NCBI GenBank assembly: GCA_958298945.1
Contig: OY282608.1
Span: forward strand, 12,501,933 to 12,565,932
Source: Atherix ibis
Lineage: Eukaryota > Arthropoda > Insecta > Diptera > Athericidae
DNA: 64,000 bases
Direction of reading: 5' to 3'
In this document: in pieces, positions 1-11,200 of the stretch
Numbering within the stretch: the first letter of the stretch is position 1
How the letters are laid out: every line of letters starts with the position of its first letter
The notes under the pieces: generated by a model
Told to the model about the DNA's origin: nothing
Seen by the model: the letters and a program-made list of their open reading frames with translations, nothing else
The model's database searches: none
Position numbers and translations under genes: made by a program

Positions 1-1630
1 GGTTTGTTGGTGTGTTGGTTTGTTGGCTGGTTGGCTTGTTGGTTTGTTGGTTTGTTTGTTTGTTCGTTTGTTGGTTTGTTGGCTTGTTGGTTTGTTGGTT
101 TGTTGGTTTGTTGGTGTGTTGGTTTGTTGGTTTGTAGGTTTGTTGTTTTATTGGCTTATTGGTTTTTTGGCTTGCTGGTTTGTTGGTTTGTTGGTTTGTT
201 GGTTTGTTGGTTTGTTGGTTTGTTGGTTTGTTGGTTTGTTGGTTTGTTGGTTTGTTGGTTTGTTCGTTTTTGTTGGTTTTTTGGTTTGTTGGTTTGTTGG
301 TTTGGTGGCGTGTTGGTTTGTTGGCTTGTTGGCTTGTTGGTTTATTGGTTTGTTGGCTTGTTTGTTCATTGGCTTGTTGGCTTGTTGGTTTGTTGGTTTG
401 TTGGTTTGTTGGTTTGTTCGTTTGTTGGTTTGTTCGTTTGTTGGCTTGTTTGTTTGTTGGTTTGTTGGTTTGTTGGTTTGTTGGTTTGTTGGTTTGTTGG
501 TTTGTTGGCTTGTTGGTTTGGTGGTTTGTCGGTTTCTTGGTTTGTTGGTTTGTTGGTTTGTTATTTTGTTGGTTTGTTGGTTTGTTGGTTTGTTGGTTTG
601 TTTGTTTGTGGGTTTGTTCGTTTGTTGGCTTGTTGGTTTGTTGGCTTACTGGTTTGTTAGTTTGTTTGTTTGTTCGTTTGTTGGTTTGTTTGCTTGTTGG
701 TTTTTTGGTTTGTTCGTTTGTTGGCTTGTTGGGTTGTTGGTTTGTTGGTTTGTTGGTTTGTTGGTTTGTTGGTTTGTTGGTTTGTTGGTTTGTTGGTTTG
801 TTGGTTCGTTGGCTTGTTGGTTTGTTGGTTTGTTGGTTTGTTGGTTTGTTGGTTTGTTGGTTTGTTGGCTTGTTGGTTTGTTGGTTTGTTGGTTTGTTGG
901 TTTGTTGGCTTGTTGGTTTGTTGGTTTGTTGGCTTGTTGGTTTGTTGGTTTGTTCGTTTGTTGGTTTGTTGTTTTGTTCGTTTGTTGGTTTGTTGGTTTG
1001 TTGTTTGTTGGTTTGTTGGTTCGTTGGCTTGTTGGTTTGTTGGCTTGTTGGCTTGTTGGTTTGTTGGTTTGTTGGCTTGTTGGTTTGTTGGTTTGTTGGT
1101 TTGTTGGTTTGTTGGTTTGTTGGTTTGTTGGTTTGTTGGCTTGTTGGCTTGTTGGTTTGTCGGTTTGTTCGTTTGTTGGCTTGTTGGTTTGTTGGTTTGT
1201 TGGTTTCTAGGCTAGTTGGTTTATTAGTTTGTTGGTTTATTGGTTTATTGGTTTGTTGGTTTGTTGGTTTGTTGGTTTTTTGGTTTGTTGGTTTGTTGGT
1301 TTGTTGGTCTGATGGTTTGTTGGTTTGTTGGTTTGTTGGTGTGTTGGTTTGTTGGCTGGTTGGCTTGTTGGTTTGTTGGTTTGTTTGTTTGTTCGTTTGT
1401 TGGTTTGTTGGTTTGTTGGTTTGTTGGCTTGTTGGTTTGTTGATTTGTTGGTTTCTTGGTGTGTTGGTTTGTTGGTTTGTAGGTTTGTTGGTTTATTGGC
1501 TAATTGGTTTTTTGGCTTGTTGGTTCATTGGCTTGTTGGCTTGTTGGTTTGTTGGTTTGTTGGTTTGTTTGTTTGTTGGCTTGTTTGTTTGTTGGTTTGT
1601 TGGTTTGGTGGTTTGTTTGTTTGCTTGTTT
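1..1630 (+). repeat. Leading partial family A block
   Basis: This stretch is colinear with about 2.68-4.45 kb. The CGTTTTTGTT unit at 265 corresponds to 2946, the 7-bp unit near 1002 to about 3846, and the TTTATTAG at 1220 to 4049. The offset drifts from about 2.68 to 2.83 kb, so several multiples of the unit were gained or lost. The variant string around bases 12-45 (a GGTGTGTT unit followed by GGCTGGTT) is the one also found near 1340, 4161 and 10690, so the array is already in family A at the left edge. There is no gene in it. Confidence 0.85.
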
Positions 1631-4600
1631 GTTGGTTTGTTGGCTTGTTGGTTTGGTGGTTTGTTGGTTTCTTGGTTTGTTGGTTTGTTGGTTTGTTATT
1701 TTGTTGGTTTGTTGGTTTGTTGGTTTGTTTGTTTGTTGGTTTGTTCGTTTGTTGGCTTGTTGGTTTGTTGGCTTACTGGTTTTTTGGTTTGTTTTTTTGT
1801 TCGTTTGTTGGTTTGTTGGCTTGTTGGTTTGTTGGTTTGTTGGCTTGTTGGTTTGTTGGTTTGTTGGTTTGTTGGTTTGTTGGTTTGTTCGTTTGTTGGC
1901 TTGTTGGTTTGTTGGCTTGTTGGCTTGTTGGTTTGTTGGCTTGTTGGCTTGTTGGTTTGTTGGTTTGTTGGTTTGTTGGTTTGTTGGTTTATTGATTTGT
2001 TGGTTAGTTAGCTTGTTGGTTTTTTGGTTTGTTGGTTTGTTGGCTTGTTGGTTTGTTGGTTTGTTCGTTTGTTGGTTTGTTGGTTTGTTGGTTTGTTGGT
2101 TTGTTGGTTTGTTGGTTTGTTGGTTTGTTGGTTAGTTAGCTTGTTGGTTTTTTGGTTTGTTGGTTTGTTGGGTTATTGGTTCGTTGGTTTGTTCGTTTGT
2201 TGGTTTGTTGGTTTGTTGGTTTGTTGGTTTGTTGGTTTGTTGGTTTGTTTATTTGTTCGTTTGTTGTTTTGTTGTTTTGTTGGATTGTTGGCTTGTTGTT
2301 ATGTTGGTTTGTTGGCTTATTGGTTTGTTGGGTTTTTGGTTTGTTGGTTTGTTGGTTTGTTGGTTTGTTGGTTTGTTGGTTTGTTGGTTTGTTGGTTTTT
2401 TGGTTTGTTGGTTTGTTGCCTTGTTGGTGTGTCGGTTTGTTAGTTTGTTGGTGTGTTTGTTTGTTGGTTTGTTGGCTTTTTGGTTTGTTGGTTTGTTGAT
2501 TGGTTGGCTTGTTGCTTTGTTCGTTTCTTGGTTTGTTGGCTTGTTGGTTTGTTCGTTTGTTGGTTTGTTGGTTACTTGGATTGTTGGTTTGTTGGTTTGT
2601 TGGTTTGTTGGTTTGTTGGTTTGTTTGTTTGTTGGTTTGTTCGTTTGTTGGTTTGTTGGTTTGTTGGCTTGTTAGTTTTTTGGTTTGTTGGTTTGTTGGC
2701 TTGTTGGTTTGTTGGTTTGTTGGTTTGTTGGTTTGTTGGTTTGTTGGTTTGTTGGTTTGCTGGCTTGTTGGTTTGTTGGTTTGTTGGTTTGCTGGCTTGT
2801 TGGTTTTTTGGTTTGTTGGTTTGTTGGTTTGTTGGTTTCTTGGCTTGTTGGTTTCTTGGCTGGTTGGCTTGTTGGTTTGTTGGTTTGTTCGTTTGTTGGT
2901 TTGTTGGTTTGTTGGTTTGTTGGTTTTTTGGTTTGTTGGTTTGTTCGTTTTTGTTGGTTTTTTGGTTTGTTGGTTGGTTGGTTTGGTGGCATGTTGGTTT
3001 GTTGGCTTGTTGGCTTGTTGGCTTATTGGTTTGTTGGCTTGTTGGTTCATTGGCTTGTTGGCTTGTTGGTTTGTTGGTTTGTTGGTTTGTTGGTTTGTTG
3101 GTTTGTTGGTTTGTTCGTTTGTTGGTTGTTTCGTTTGTTGGCTTGTTTGTTTGTTGGTTTGTTGGTTTGTTGGTTTGTTGGTTTGTTGGTTTGTTGGTTT
3201 GTTGGTTTGTTGGCTTGTTGGCTTGTTTGTTTGGTAGTTTGTTGGTTTCTTGGTTTGTTGGTTTGTTGGTTTGTTATTTTGTTGGTTTGTTGGTTTGTTG
3301 GTTTGTTGGTTTGTTTGTTTGTTGGTTTGTTCGTTTGTTGGCTTGTTGGTTTGTTGGCTTACTGGTTTGTTGGTTTGTTTGTTTGTTCGTTGGTTTGTTG
3401 GCCTGTTGGTTTGTAGGTTTGTTGGCTTGTTGGTTTGTTGGTTTGTTGGTTTAATGGTTTGTTCGTTTGTTGGCTTGTTAGTTTGTTGGCTTGTCGGCTT
3501 GTTGGCTTGTTGGTTTGTTGGTTTGTTGGTTTGTTCGTTTGTTGGTTTGTTCGTTTGTTGGCTTGTTTGTTTGTTGGTTTGTTGGTTTGTTGGTTTGTTG
3601 GTTTGTTGGTTTGTTGGCTTGTTGGTTTGGTGGTTTGTTGGTTTGTTGGTTCGTTGGCTTGTTGGTTTGTTGGTTTGTTGGTTTGTTGGTTTGTTGGTTT
3701 GTTGGTTTGTTGGCTTGTTGGTTTGTTGGTTTGTTGGTTTGTTGGTTTGTTGGCTTGTTGGTTTGTTGGTTTGTTGGCTTGTTGGTTTGTTGGTTTGTTC
3801 GTTTGTTGGTTTGTTGTTTTGTTGGTTTGTTGGTTTGTTGGTTTGTTGTTTGTTGGTTTGTTGGTTCGTTGGCTTGTTGGTTTGTTGGCTTGTTGGCTTG
3901 TTGGTTTGTTGGTTTGTTGGCTTGTTGGTTTGTTGGTTTGTTGGTTTGTTGGTTTGTTGGTTTGTTGGCTTGTTGGTTTGTTGGTTTGTCGGTTTGTTCG
4001 TTTGTTGGCTTGTTGGTTTGTTGGTTTGTTGGTTTCTAGGCTAGTTGGTTTATTAGTTTGTTGGTTTATTGGTTTGTTGGTGTGTTGGTTTGGTGGTTTT
4101 TTGGTTTGTTGGTTTGTTGGTTTGTTGGTCTGATGGTTTGTTGGTTTGTTGGTTTGTTGGTGTGTTGGTTTGTTGGCTGGTTGGCTTGTTGGTTTGTTGG
4201 TTTGTTTGTTTGTTCGTTTGTTGGTTTGTTGGTTTGTTGGCTTGTTGGTTTGTTGGTTTGTTGGTTTCCTGGTTTCTTGGTGTGTTGGTTTGTTGGTTTG
4301 TAGGTTTGTTGGTTTATTGGCTAATTGGTTTTTTGGCTTGTTGGTTCATTGGCTTGTTGGCTTGTTGGTTTGTTGGTTTGTTGGTTTGTTCGTTTGTTGG
4401 CTTGTTTGTTTGTTGGTTTGTTGGTTTGTTGGTTTGTTGGTTTGCTTGTTTGTTGGTTTGTTGGCTTGTTGGTTTGGTGGTTTGTTGGTTTCTTGGTTTG
4501 TTGGTTTGTTGGTTTGTTATTTTGTTGGTTTGTTGGTTTGTTGGTTTGTTTGTTTGTTGGTTTGTTCGTTTGTTGGCTTGTTGGTTTGTTGGCTTACTGG

Positions 4601-7600
4601 TTTGTTGGTTTGTTTGTTTGTTCGTTTGTTGGTTTGTTGGCTTGTTGGTTTGTTGGTTTGTTGGCTTGTTGGTTTGTTGGTTTGTTGGTTTGTTGGTTTG
4701 TTGGTTTGTTCGTTTGTTGGCTTGTTGGTTTGTTGGCTTGTTGGCTTGTTGGTTTGTTGGCTTGTTGGTTTGTTGGTTTGTTCGTTTGTTGGTTTGTTGG
4801 TTTGTTGGTTTGTTGGTTTGTTGGTTTGTTGGTTTGTTGGTTTGTTGGTTAGTTAGCTTGTTGGTTTTTTGGTTTGTTGGTTTGTTGGCTTATTGGTTTG
4901 TTGGTTTGTTCGTTTGTTGGTTTCTTGGTTTGTTGGTTTGTTGGTTTGTTATTTTGTTGGTTTGTTGGTTTGTTGGTTTGTTGGTTTGTTTGTTTGTTGG
5001 TTTGTTCGTTTGTTGGCTTGTTGGTTTGTTGGCTTACTGGTTTGTTGGTTTGTTTGTTTGTTCGTTGGTTTGTTGGCCTGTTGGTTTGTAGGTTTGTTGG
5101 CTTGTTGGTTTGTTGGTTTTTTGGTTTAATGGTTTGTTCGTTTGTTGGCTTGTTAGTTTGTTGGCTTGTCGGCTTGTTGGCTTGTTGGTTTGTTGGTTTG
5201 TTGGTTTGTTCGTTTGTTGGTTTGTTCGTTTGTTGGCTTGTTTGTTTGTTGGTTTGTTGGTTTGTTGGTTTGTTGGTTTGTTGGTTTGTTGGCTTGTTGG
5301 TTTGGTGGTTTTTTGGTTTCTTGGTTTGTTGGTTTGTTGGTTTGTTATTTTGTTGGTTTGTTGGTTTGTTGGTTTGTTTGTTTGTTGGTTTGTTCGTTTG
5401 TTGGCTTGTTGGTTTATTGGCTTACTGGTTTGTTGGTTTGTTTGTTTGTTCGTTTGTTGGTTTGTTGGCTTGTTGGTTTGTTGGTTTGTTGGCTTGTTGG
5501 TTTGTTGGTTTGTTGATTTGTTGGTTTGTTCGTTTGTTTCCTTGTTGGTTTGTTGGCTTGTTGGCTTGTTGGCTTGTTGGTTTGTTGGTTTGTTGGTTTG
5601 TTGGTTTGTTGGTTTGTTGGTTTGTTGGTTTGTTGGTTTGTTGGTTTGTTGGTCAGTTAGCTTGTTGGTTTTTTGGTTTGTTGGCTTGTTGGTTTGTTGG
5701 TTTGTTGGTTTGTTGGTTGGTTGGTTCGTTGGGTTGTTGGTTTGTTGGCTTGTTGGCTTATTGGTTTGTTGGTTTGTTGGCTTGTTGGTTTGTTGGCTAG
5801 TTGGTTTATTAGTTTGTTGGTTTATTGGTTTACTGGTTTGTTGGTTTGTTCGTTTGTTGGTTTGTTGGTTTGGTGGTTTTTTGGTTTGTTGGTTTGTTGG
5901 TCTGTTGGTTTGTTGGTTTGTTGGTTTGTTGGTTTGTTTTTGTGTTGGTTTGTTGGCTTGTTGGTTTGTTGGTTTGTTTGTTTTTTCGTTTGTTGGTTTG
6001 TTGGTTTGTTGGCTTGTTGGTTTGTTGGTTTCCTGGTTTGTTGGTGTGTTGGTTTGTTGGTGTGTAGGTTTGTTGGTTTATTGGCTTGTTGGTTTTTTGG
6101 CTTGTTGGTTTGTTGGTTTTTTGGTTTGTTGGTTTGTTTGTTTGTTGGCTTGTTGGTTTGTTGGTTTGTTGGTTTGTTGGTTTGTTGGTTTGTTGGTTTG
6201 TTGGTTTGTTGGTTTGTTGGTTTGCTGGCTTCTTGGTTTGTTGGTTTGTTCGTTTGTTGGTTTGTTGGCTTGCTGGTTTGTTCGTTTGTTGGTTTGTTGG
6301 TTTGTTATTTTGTCCGTTTTTTGGTTTGTTGGCTTGTTGGTTTGTTCGTTTGTTGGTTTGTTGGTTACTTGGTTTGTTGGCTTGTTGGTTTGTTGGTTTG
6401 TTGGTTTGTTGGTTTGCTGACTTGTTGGTTTGTTGGTTTGCTGACTTGTTGGTTTTTTGGTTTGTTGGTTTGTTGGTTTGTTGGGTTGTTGGTTTGTTTG
6501 TTTGTTGGTTTGTTGGCTTGTTGGTTTGTTGGCTTGTTGGTTTGTGGGCTTGTTGGCTTGTTGGTTTGTTGGTTTGTTGGTATGTTGGCTTGTTGGTTTG
6601 TTGGTTGGTGGTTTGTGGGTTTGTTGGTTTGTTGGCTTGTTGGTTTGGTGGCATGTTGGTTTGTTGGCTTGTTGGCTTGTTGGCTTATTGGTTTGTTGGC
6701 TTGTTGGTTCATTGGCTTGTTGGCTTGTTGGTTTGTTGGTTTGTTGGTTTGTTGATTTGTTCGTTTGTTGGTTTGTTAGTTTGGTGGCTTGTTTGTTTGT
6801 TGGTTTGTTGGTTTGTTGGTTTGGTGGCATGTTGGTTTGTTGGCTTGTTGGCTTGTTGGCTTACTGGTTTGTTGGCTTGTTGGTTCATTGGCTTGTTGGC
6901 TTGTTGGTTTGTTGGTTTGTTGGTTTGTTGATTTGTTCGTTTGTTGGTTTGTTAGTTTGGTGGCTTGTTTGTTTGTTGGTTTGTTGGTTTGTTGGCTTGT
7001 TGGTTTGGTGGTTTGTTGGTTTCTTGGTTTGTTGGTTTGTTGGTTTGTTATTTTATTGGTTTGTTGGTTTGTTGGTTTGTTTGTTTGTTGGTTTGTTCGT
7101 TTGTTGGCTTATTGGTTTGTTGGCTTACTGGTTTGTTTGTTTGTTCGTTTGTTGGTTTGTTGGCTTGTTGGTTTGGTGGTTTTTTGGTTTCTTGGTTTGT
7201 TGGTTTGTTGGTTTGTTATTTTGTTGGTTTGTTGGTTTGTTGGTTTGTTTGTTTGTTGGTTTGTTCGTTTGTTGGCTTGTTGGTTTGTTGGCTTACTGGT
7301 TTGTTGGTTTGTTTGTTTGTTCGTTTGTTGGTTTGTTGGCTTGTTGGTTTGTTGGTTTGTTGGCTTGTTGGTTTGTTGGTTTGTTGATTTGTTGGTTTGT
7401 TCGTTTGTTTGCTTGTTGGTTTGTTGGCTTGTTGGCTTGTTGGCTTGTTGGCTTGTTGGCTTGTTGGTTTGTTGGTTTGTTGGTTTGTTGGTTTGTTGGT
7501 TTGTTGGTTTGTTGGTTTGTTGGTCAGTTAGCTTGTTGGTTTTTTGGTTTGTTGGCTTGTTGGTTTGTTGGTTTGTTGGTTTGTTGGTTGGTTGGTTCGT

Positions 7601-8254
7601 TGGCTTGTTGGTTTGTTGGCTTGTTGGCTTATTGGTTTGTTGGTTTGTTGGCTTGTTGGTTTGTTGGCTAGTTGGTTTATTAGTTTGTTGGTTTATTGGT
7701 TTATTGGTTTGTTGGTTTGTTCGTTTGTTGGTTTGTTGGTTTGGTGGTTTTTTGGTTTGTTGGTTTGTTGGTCTGTTGGTTTGTTGGTTTGTTGGTTTGT
7801 TGGTTTGTTTTTGTGTTGTTTTGTTGGCTGGTTGGCTTGTTGGTTTGTTGGTTTGTTTGTTTTTTCGTTTGTTGGTTTGTTGGTTTGTTGGCTTGTTGGT
7901 TTGTTGGTTTCCTGGTTTGTTGGTGTGTTGGTTTGTTGGTTTGTAGGTTTGTTGGTTTGTTTGTTTGTTGGCTTGTTGGTTTGTTGGTTTGTTGGTTTGT
8001 TGGTTTGTTGGTTTGTTGGTTTGTTGGTTTGTTGGTTTGTTGGTTTGTTGGTTTGTTGGCTTCTTGGTTTGTTCGTTTGTTGGTTTGTTGATTACTTGGT
8101 TTGTTGGCTTGTTGGTTTGTTGGTTTGTTGGTTTGTTGGTTTGTTGGTTTGTTAGTTTGTTGATTTGTTGGTTTGTTGGCTTGTTGGTTTTTTGGTTTGT
8201 TGGTTTGTTGGCTTGTTGGTTTGTTGGTTTGTTGGTTTGTTGGTTTGCTGACTT
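1631..8254 (+). repeat. 6.6-kb higher-order repeat, copy 1
   Basis: This is the first of two tandem copies of a long block. It aligns with 8255-15050 at an offset of 6,624 bp in its left part. The offset then changes to 6,529, 6,641, 6,633 and 6,642 as each copy gains or loses small segments. Shared landmarks include a GTTACTTGG near 2571 (9195 in copy 2), CGTTTTTGTT at 2946 (9562) and TTTATTAG at 4049, 5805 and 7676 (10578, 12438, 14318). Near 7.95 kb this copy lacks about 140 bp that copy 2 has. Near 6605 it carries a shortened unit (GGTTGGTGG) where copy 2 has the longer form. Confidence 0.88.
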
Positions 8255-11200
8255 GTTGGTTTGTTGGCTTGTTGGTTTGGTGGTTTGTTGGTTTCTTGGT
8301 TTGTTGGTTTGTTGGTTTGTTATTTTGTTGGTTTGTTGGTTTGTTGGTTTGTTTGTTTGTTGGTTTGTTCGTTTGTTGGCTTGTTGGTTTGTTGGCTTAC
8401 TGGTTTTTTGGTTTGTTTGTTTGTTCGTTTGTTGGTTTGTTGGCTTGTTGGTTTGTTGGTTTGTTGGCTTGTTGGTTTGTTGGTTTGTTGGTTTGTTGAT
8501 TTGTTGGTTTGTTCGTTTGTTGGCTTGTTGGTTTGTTGGCTTGTTGGCTTGTTGGTTTGTTGGCTTGTTGGCTTGTTGGTTTGTTGGTTTGTTGGTTTGT
8601 TGGTTTGTTGGTTTATTGATTTGTTGGTTAGTTAGCTTGTTGGTTTTTTGGTTTGTTGGTTTGTTGGCTTGTTGGTTTGTTGGTTTGTTCGTTTGTTGGT
8701 TTGTTGGTTTGTTGGTTTGTTGGTTTGTTGGTTTGTTGGTTTGTTGGTTTGTTGGTTAGTTAGCTTGTTGGTTTTTTGGTTTGTTGGTTTGTTGGGTTAT
8801 TGGTTCGTTGGTTTGTTTGTTTGTTGGTTTGTTGGTTTGTTGGTTTGTTGGTTTGTTGGTTTGTTGGTTTGTTTATTTGTTCGTTTGTTGTTTTGTTGTT
8901 TTGTTGGATTGTTGGCTTGTTGTTATGTTGGTTTGTTGGCTTATTGGTTTGTTGGGTTTTTGGTTTGTTGGTTTGTTGGTTTGTTGGTTTGTTGGTTTGT
9001 TGGTTTGTTGGTTTGTTGGTTTTTTGGTTTGTTGGTTTGTTGCCTTGTTGGTGTGTCGGTTTGTTAGTTTGTTGGTGTGTTTGTTTGTTGGTTTGTTGGC
9101 TTTTTGGTTTGTTGGTTTGTTGGTTGGTTGGCTTGTTGCTTTGTTCGTTTCTTGGTTTGTTGGCTTGTTGGTTTGTTCGTTTGTTGGTTTGTTGGTTACT
9201 TGGATTGTTGGTTTGTTGGTTTGTTGGTTTGTTGGTTTGTTGGTTTGTTGGTTTGTTGGTTTGTTGGTTTGTTCGTTTGTTGGTTTGTTGGTTTGTTGGC
9301 TTGTTAGTTTTTTGGTTTGTTGGTTTGTTGGCTTGTTGGTTTGTTGGTTTGTTGGTTTGTTGGTTTGTTGGGTTGTTGGTTTGCTGGCTTGTTGGTTTGT
9401 TGGTTTGTTGGTTTGCTGGCTTGTTGGTTTGTTGGTTTGTTGGTTTGTTGGTTTCTTGGCTTGTTGGTTTCTTGGCTGGTTGGCTTGTTGGTTTGTTGGT
9501 TTGTTCGTTTGTTGGTTTGTTGGTTTGTTGGTTTGTTGGTTTTTTGGTTTGTTGGTTTGTTCGTTTTTGTTGGTTTTTTGGTTTGTTGGTTGGTTGGTTT
9601 GGTGGCATGTTGGTTTGTTGGCTTGTTGGCTTGTTGGCTTATTGGTTTGTTGGCTTGTTGGTTCATTGGCTTGTTGGCTTGTTGGTTTGTTGGTTTGTTG
9701 GTTTGTTGGTTTGTTCGTTTGTTGGTTGTTTCGTTTGTTGGCTTGTTTGTTTGTTGGTTTGTTGGTTTGTTGGTTTGTTGGTTTGTTGGTTTGTTGGTTT
9801 GTTGGCTTGTTGGCTTGTTTGTTTGGTAGTTTGTTGGTTTCTTGGTTTGTTGGTTTGTTGGTTTGTTATTTTGTTGGTTTGTTGGTTTGTTGGTTTGTTG
9901 GTTTGTTTGTTTGTTGGTTTGTTCGTTTGTTGGCTTGTTGGTTTGTTGGCTTACTGGTTTGTTGGTTTGTTTGTTTGTTCGTTGGTTTGTTGGCCTGTTG
10001 GTTTGTAGGTTTGTTGGCTTGTTGGTTTGTTGGTTTGTTGGTTTAATGGTTTGTTCGTTTGTTGGCTTGTTAGTTTGTTGGCTTGTCGGCTTGTTGGCTT
10101 GTTGGTTTGTTGGTTTGTTGGTTTGTTCGTTTGTTGGTTTGTTCGTTTGTTGGCTTGTTTGTTTGTTGGTTTGTTGGTTTGTTGGTTTGTTGGTTTGTTG
10201 GTTTGTTGGCTTGTTGGCTTGTTGGTTTGGTGGTTTGTTGGTTTGTTGGTTCGTTGGCTTGTTGGTTAGTTGGTTTGTTGGTTTGTTGGTTTGTTGGTTT
10301 GTTGGTTTGTTGGCTTGTTGGTTTGTTGGTTTGTTGGTTTGTTGGTTTGTTGGCTTGTTGGTTTGTTGGTTTGTTGGCTTGTTGGTTTGTTGGTTCGTTG
10401 GCTTGTTGGTTTGTTGGCTTGTTGGCTTGTTGGTTTGTTGGTTTGTTGGCTTGTTGGTTTGTTGGTTTGTTGGTTTGTTGGTTTGTTGGTTTGTTGGCTT
10501 GTTGGTTTGTTGGTTTGTCGGTTTGTTCGTTTGTTGGCTTGTTGGTTTGTTGGTTTGTTGGTTTCTAGGCTAGTTGGTTTATTAGTTTGTTGGTTTATTG
10601 GTTTGTTGGTGTGTTGGTTTGGTGGTTTTTTGGTTTGTTGGTTTGTTGGTTTGTTGGTCTGATGGTTTGTTGGTTTGTTGGTTTGTTGGTGTGTTGGTTT
10701 GTTGGCTGGTTGGCTTGTTGGTTTGTTGGTTTGTTTGTTTGTTCGTTTGTTGGTTTGTTGGTTTGTTGGCTTGTTGGTTTGTTGGTTTGTTGGTTTCCTG
10801 GTTTCTTGGTGTGTTGGTTTGTTGGTTTGTAGGTTTGTTGGTTTATTGGCTAATTGGTTTTTTGGCTTGTTGGTTCATTGGCTTGTTGGCTTGTTGGTTT
10901 GTTGGTTTGTTGGTTTGTTCGTTTGTTGGCTTGTTTGTTTGTTGGTTTGTTGGTTTGTTGGTTTGTTGGTTTGCTTGTTTGTTGGTTTGTTGGCTTGTTG
11001 GTTTGGTGGTTTGTTGGTTTCTTGGTTTGTTGGTTTGTTGGTTTGTTATTTTGTTGGTTTGTTGGTTTGTTGGTTTGTTTGTTTGTTGGTTTGTTCGTTT
11101 GTTGGCTTGTTGGTTTGTTGGCTTACTGGTTTGTTGGTTTGTTTGTTTGATCGTTTGTTGGTTTGTTGGCTTGTTGGTTTGTTGGTTTGTTGGCTTGTTG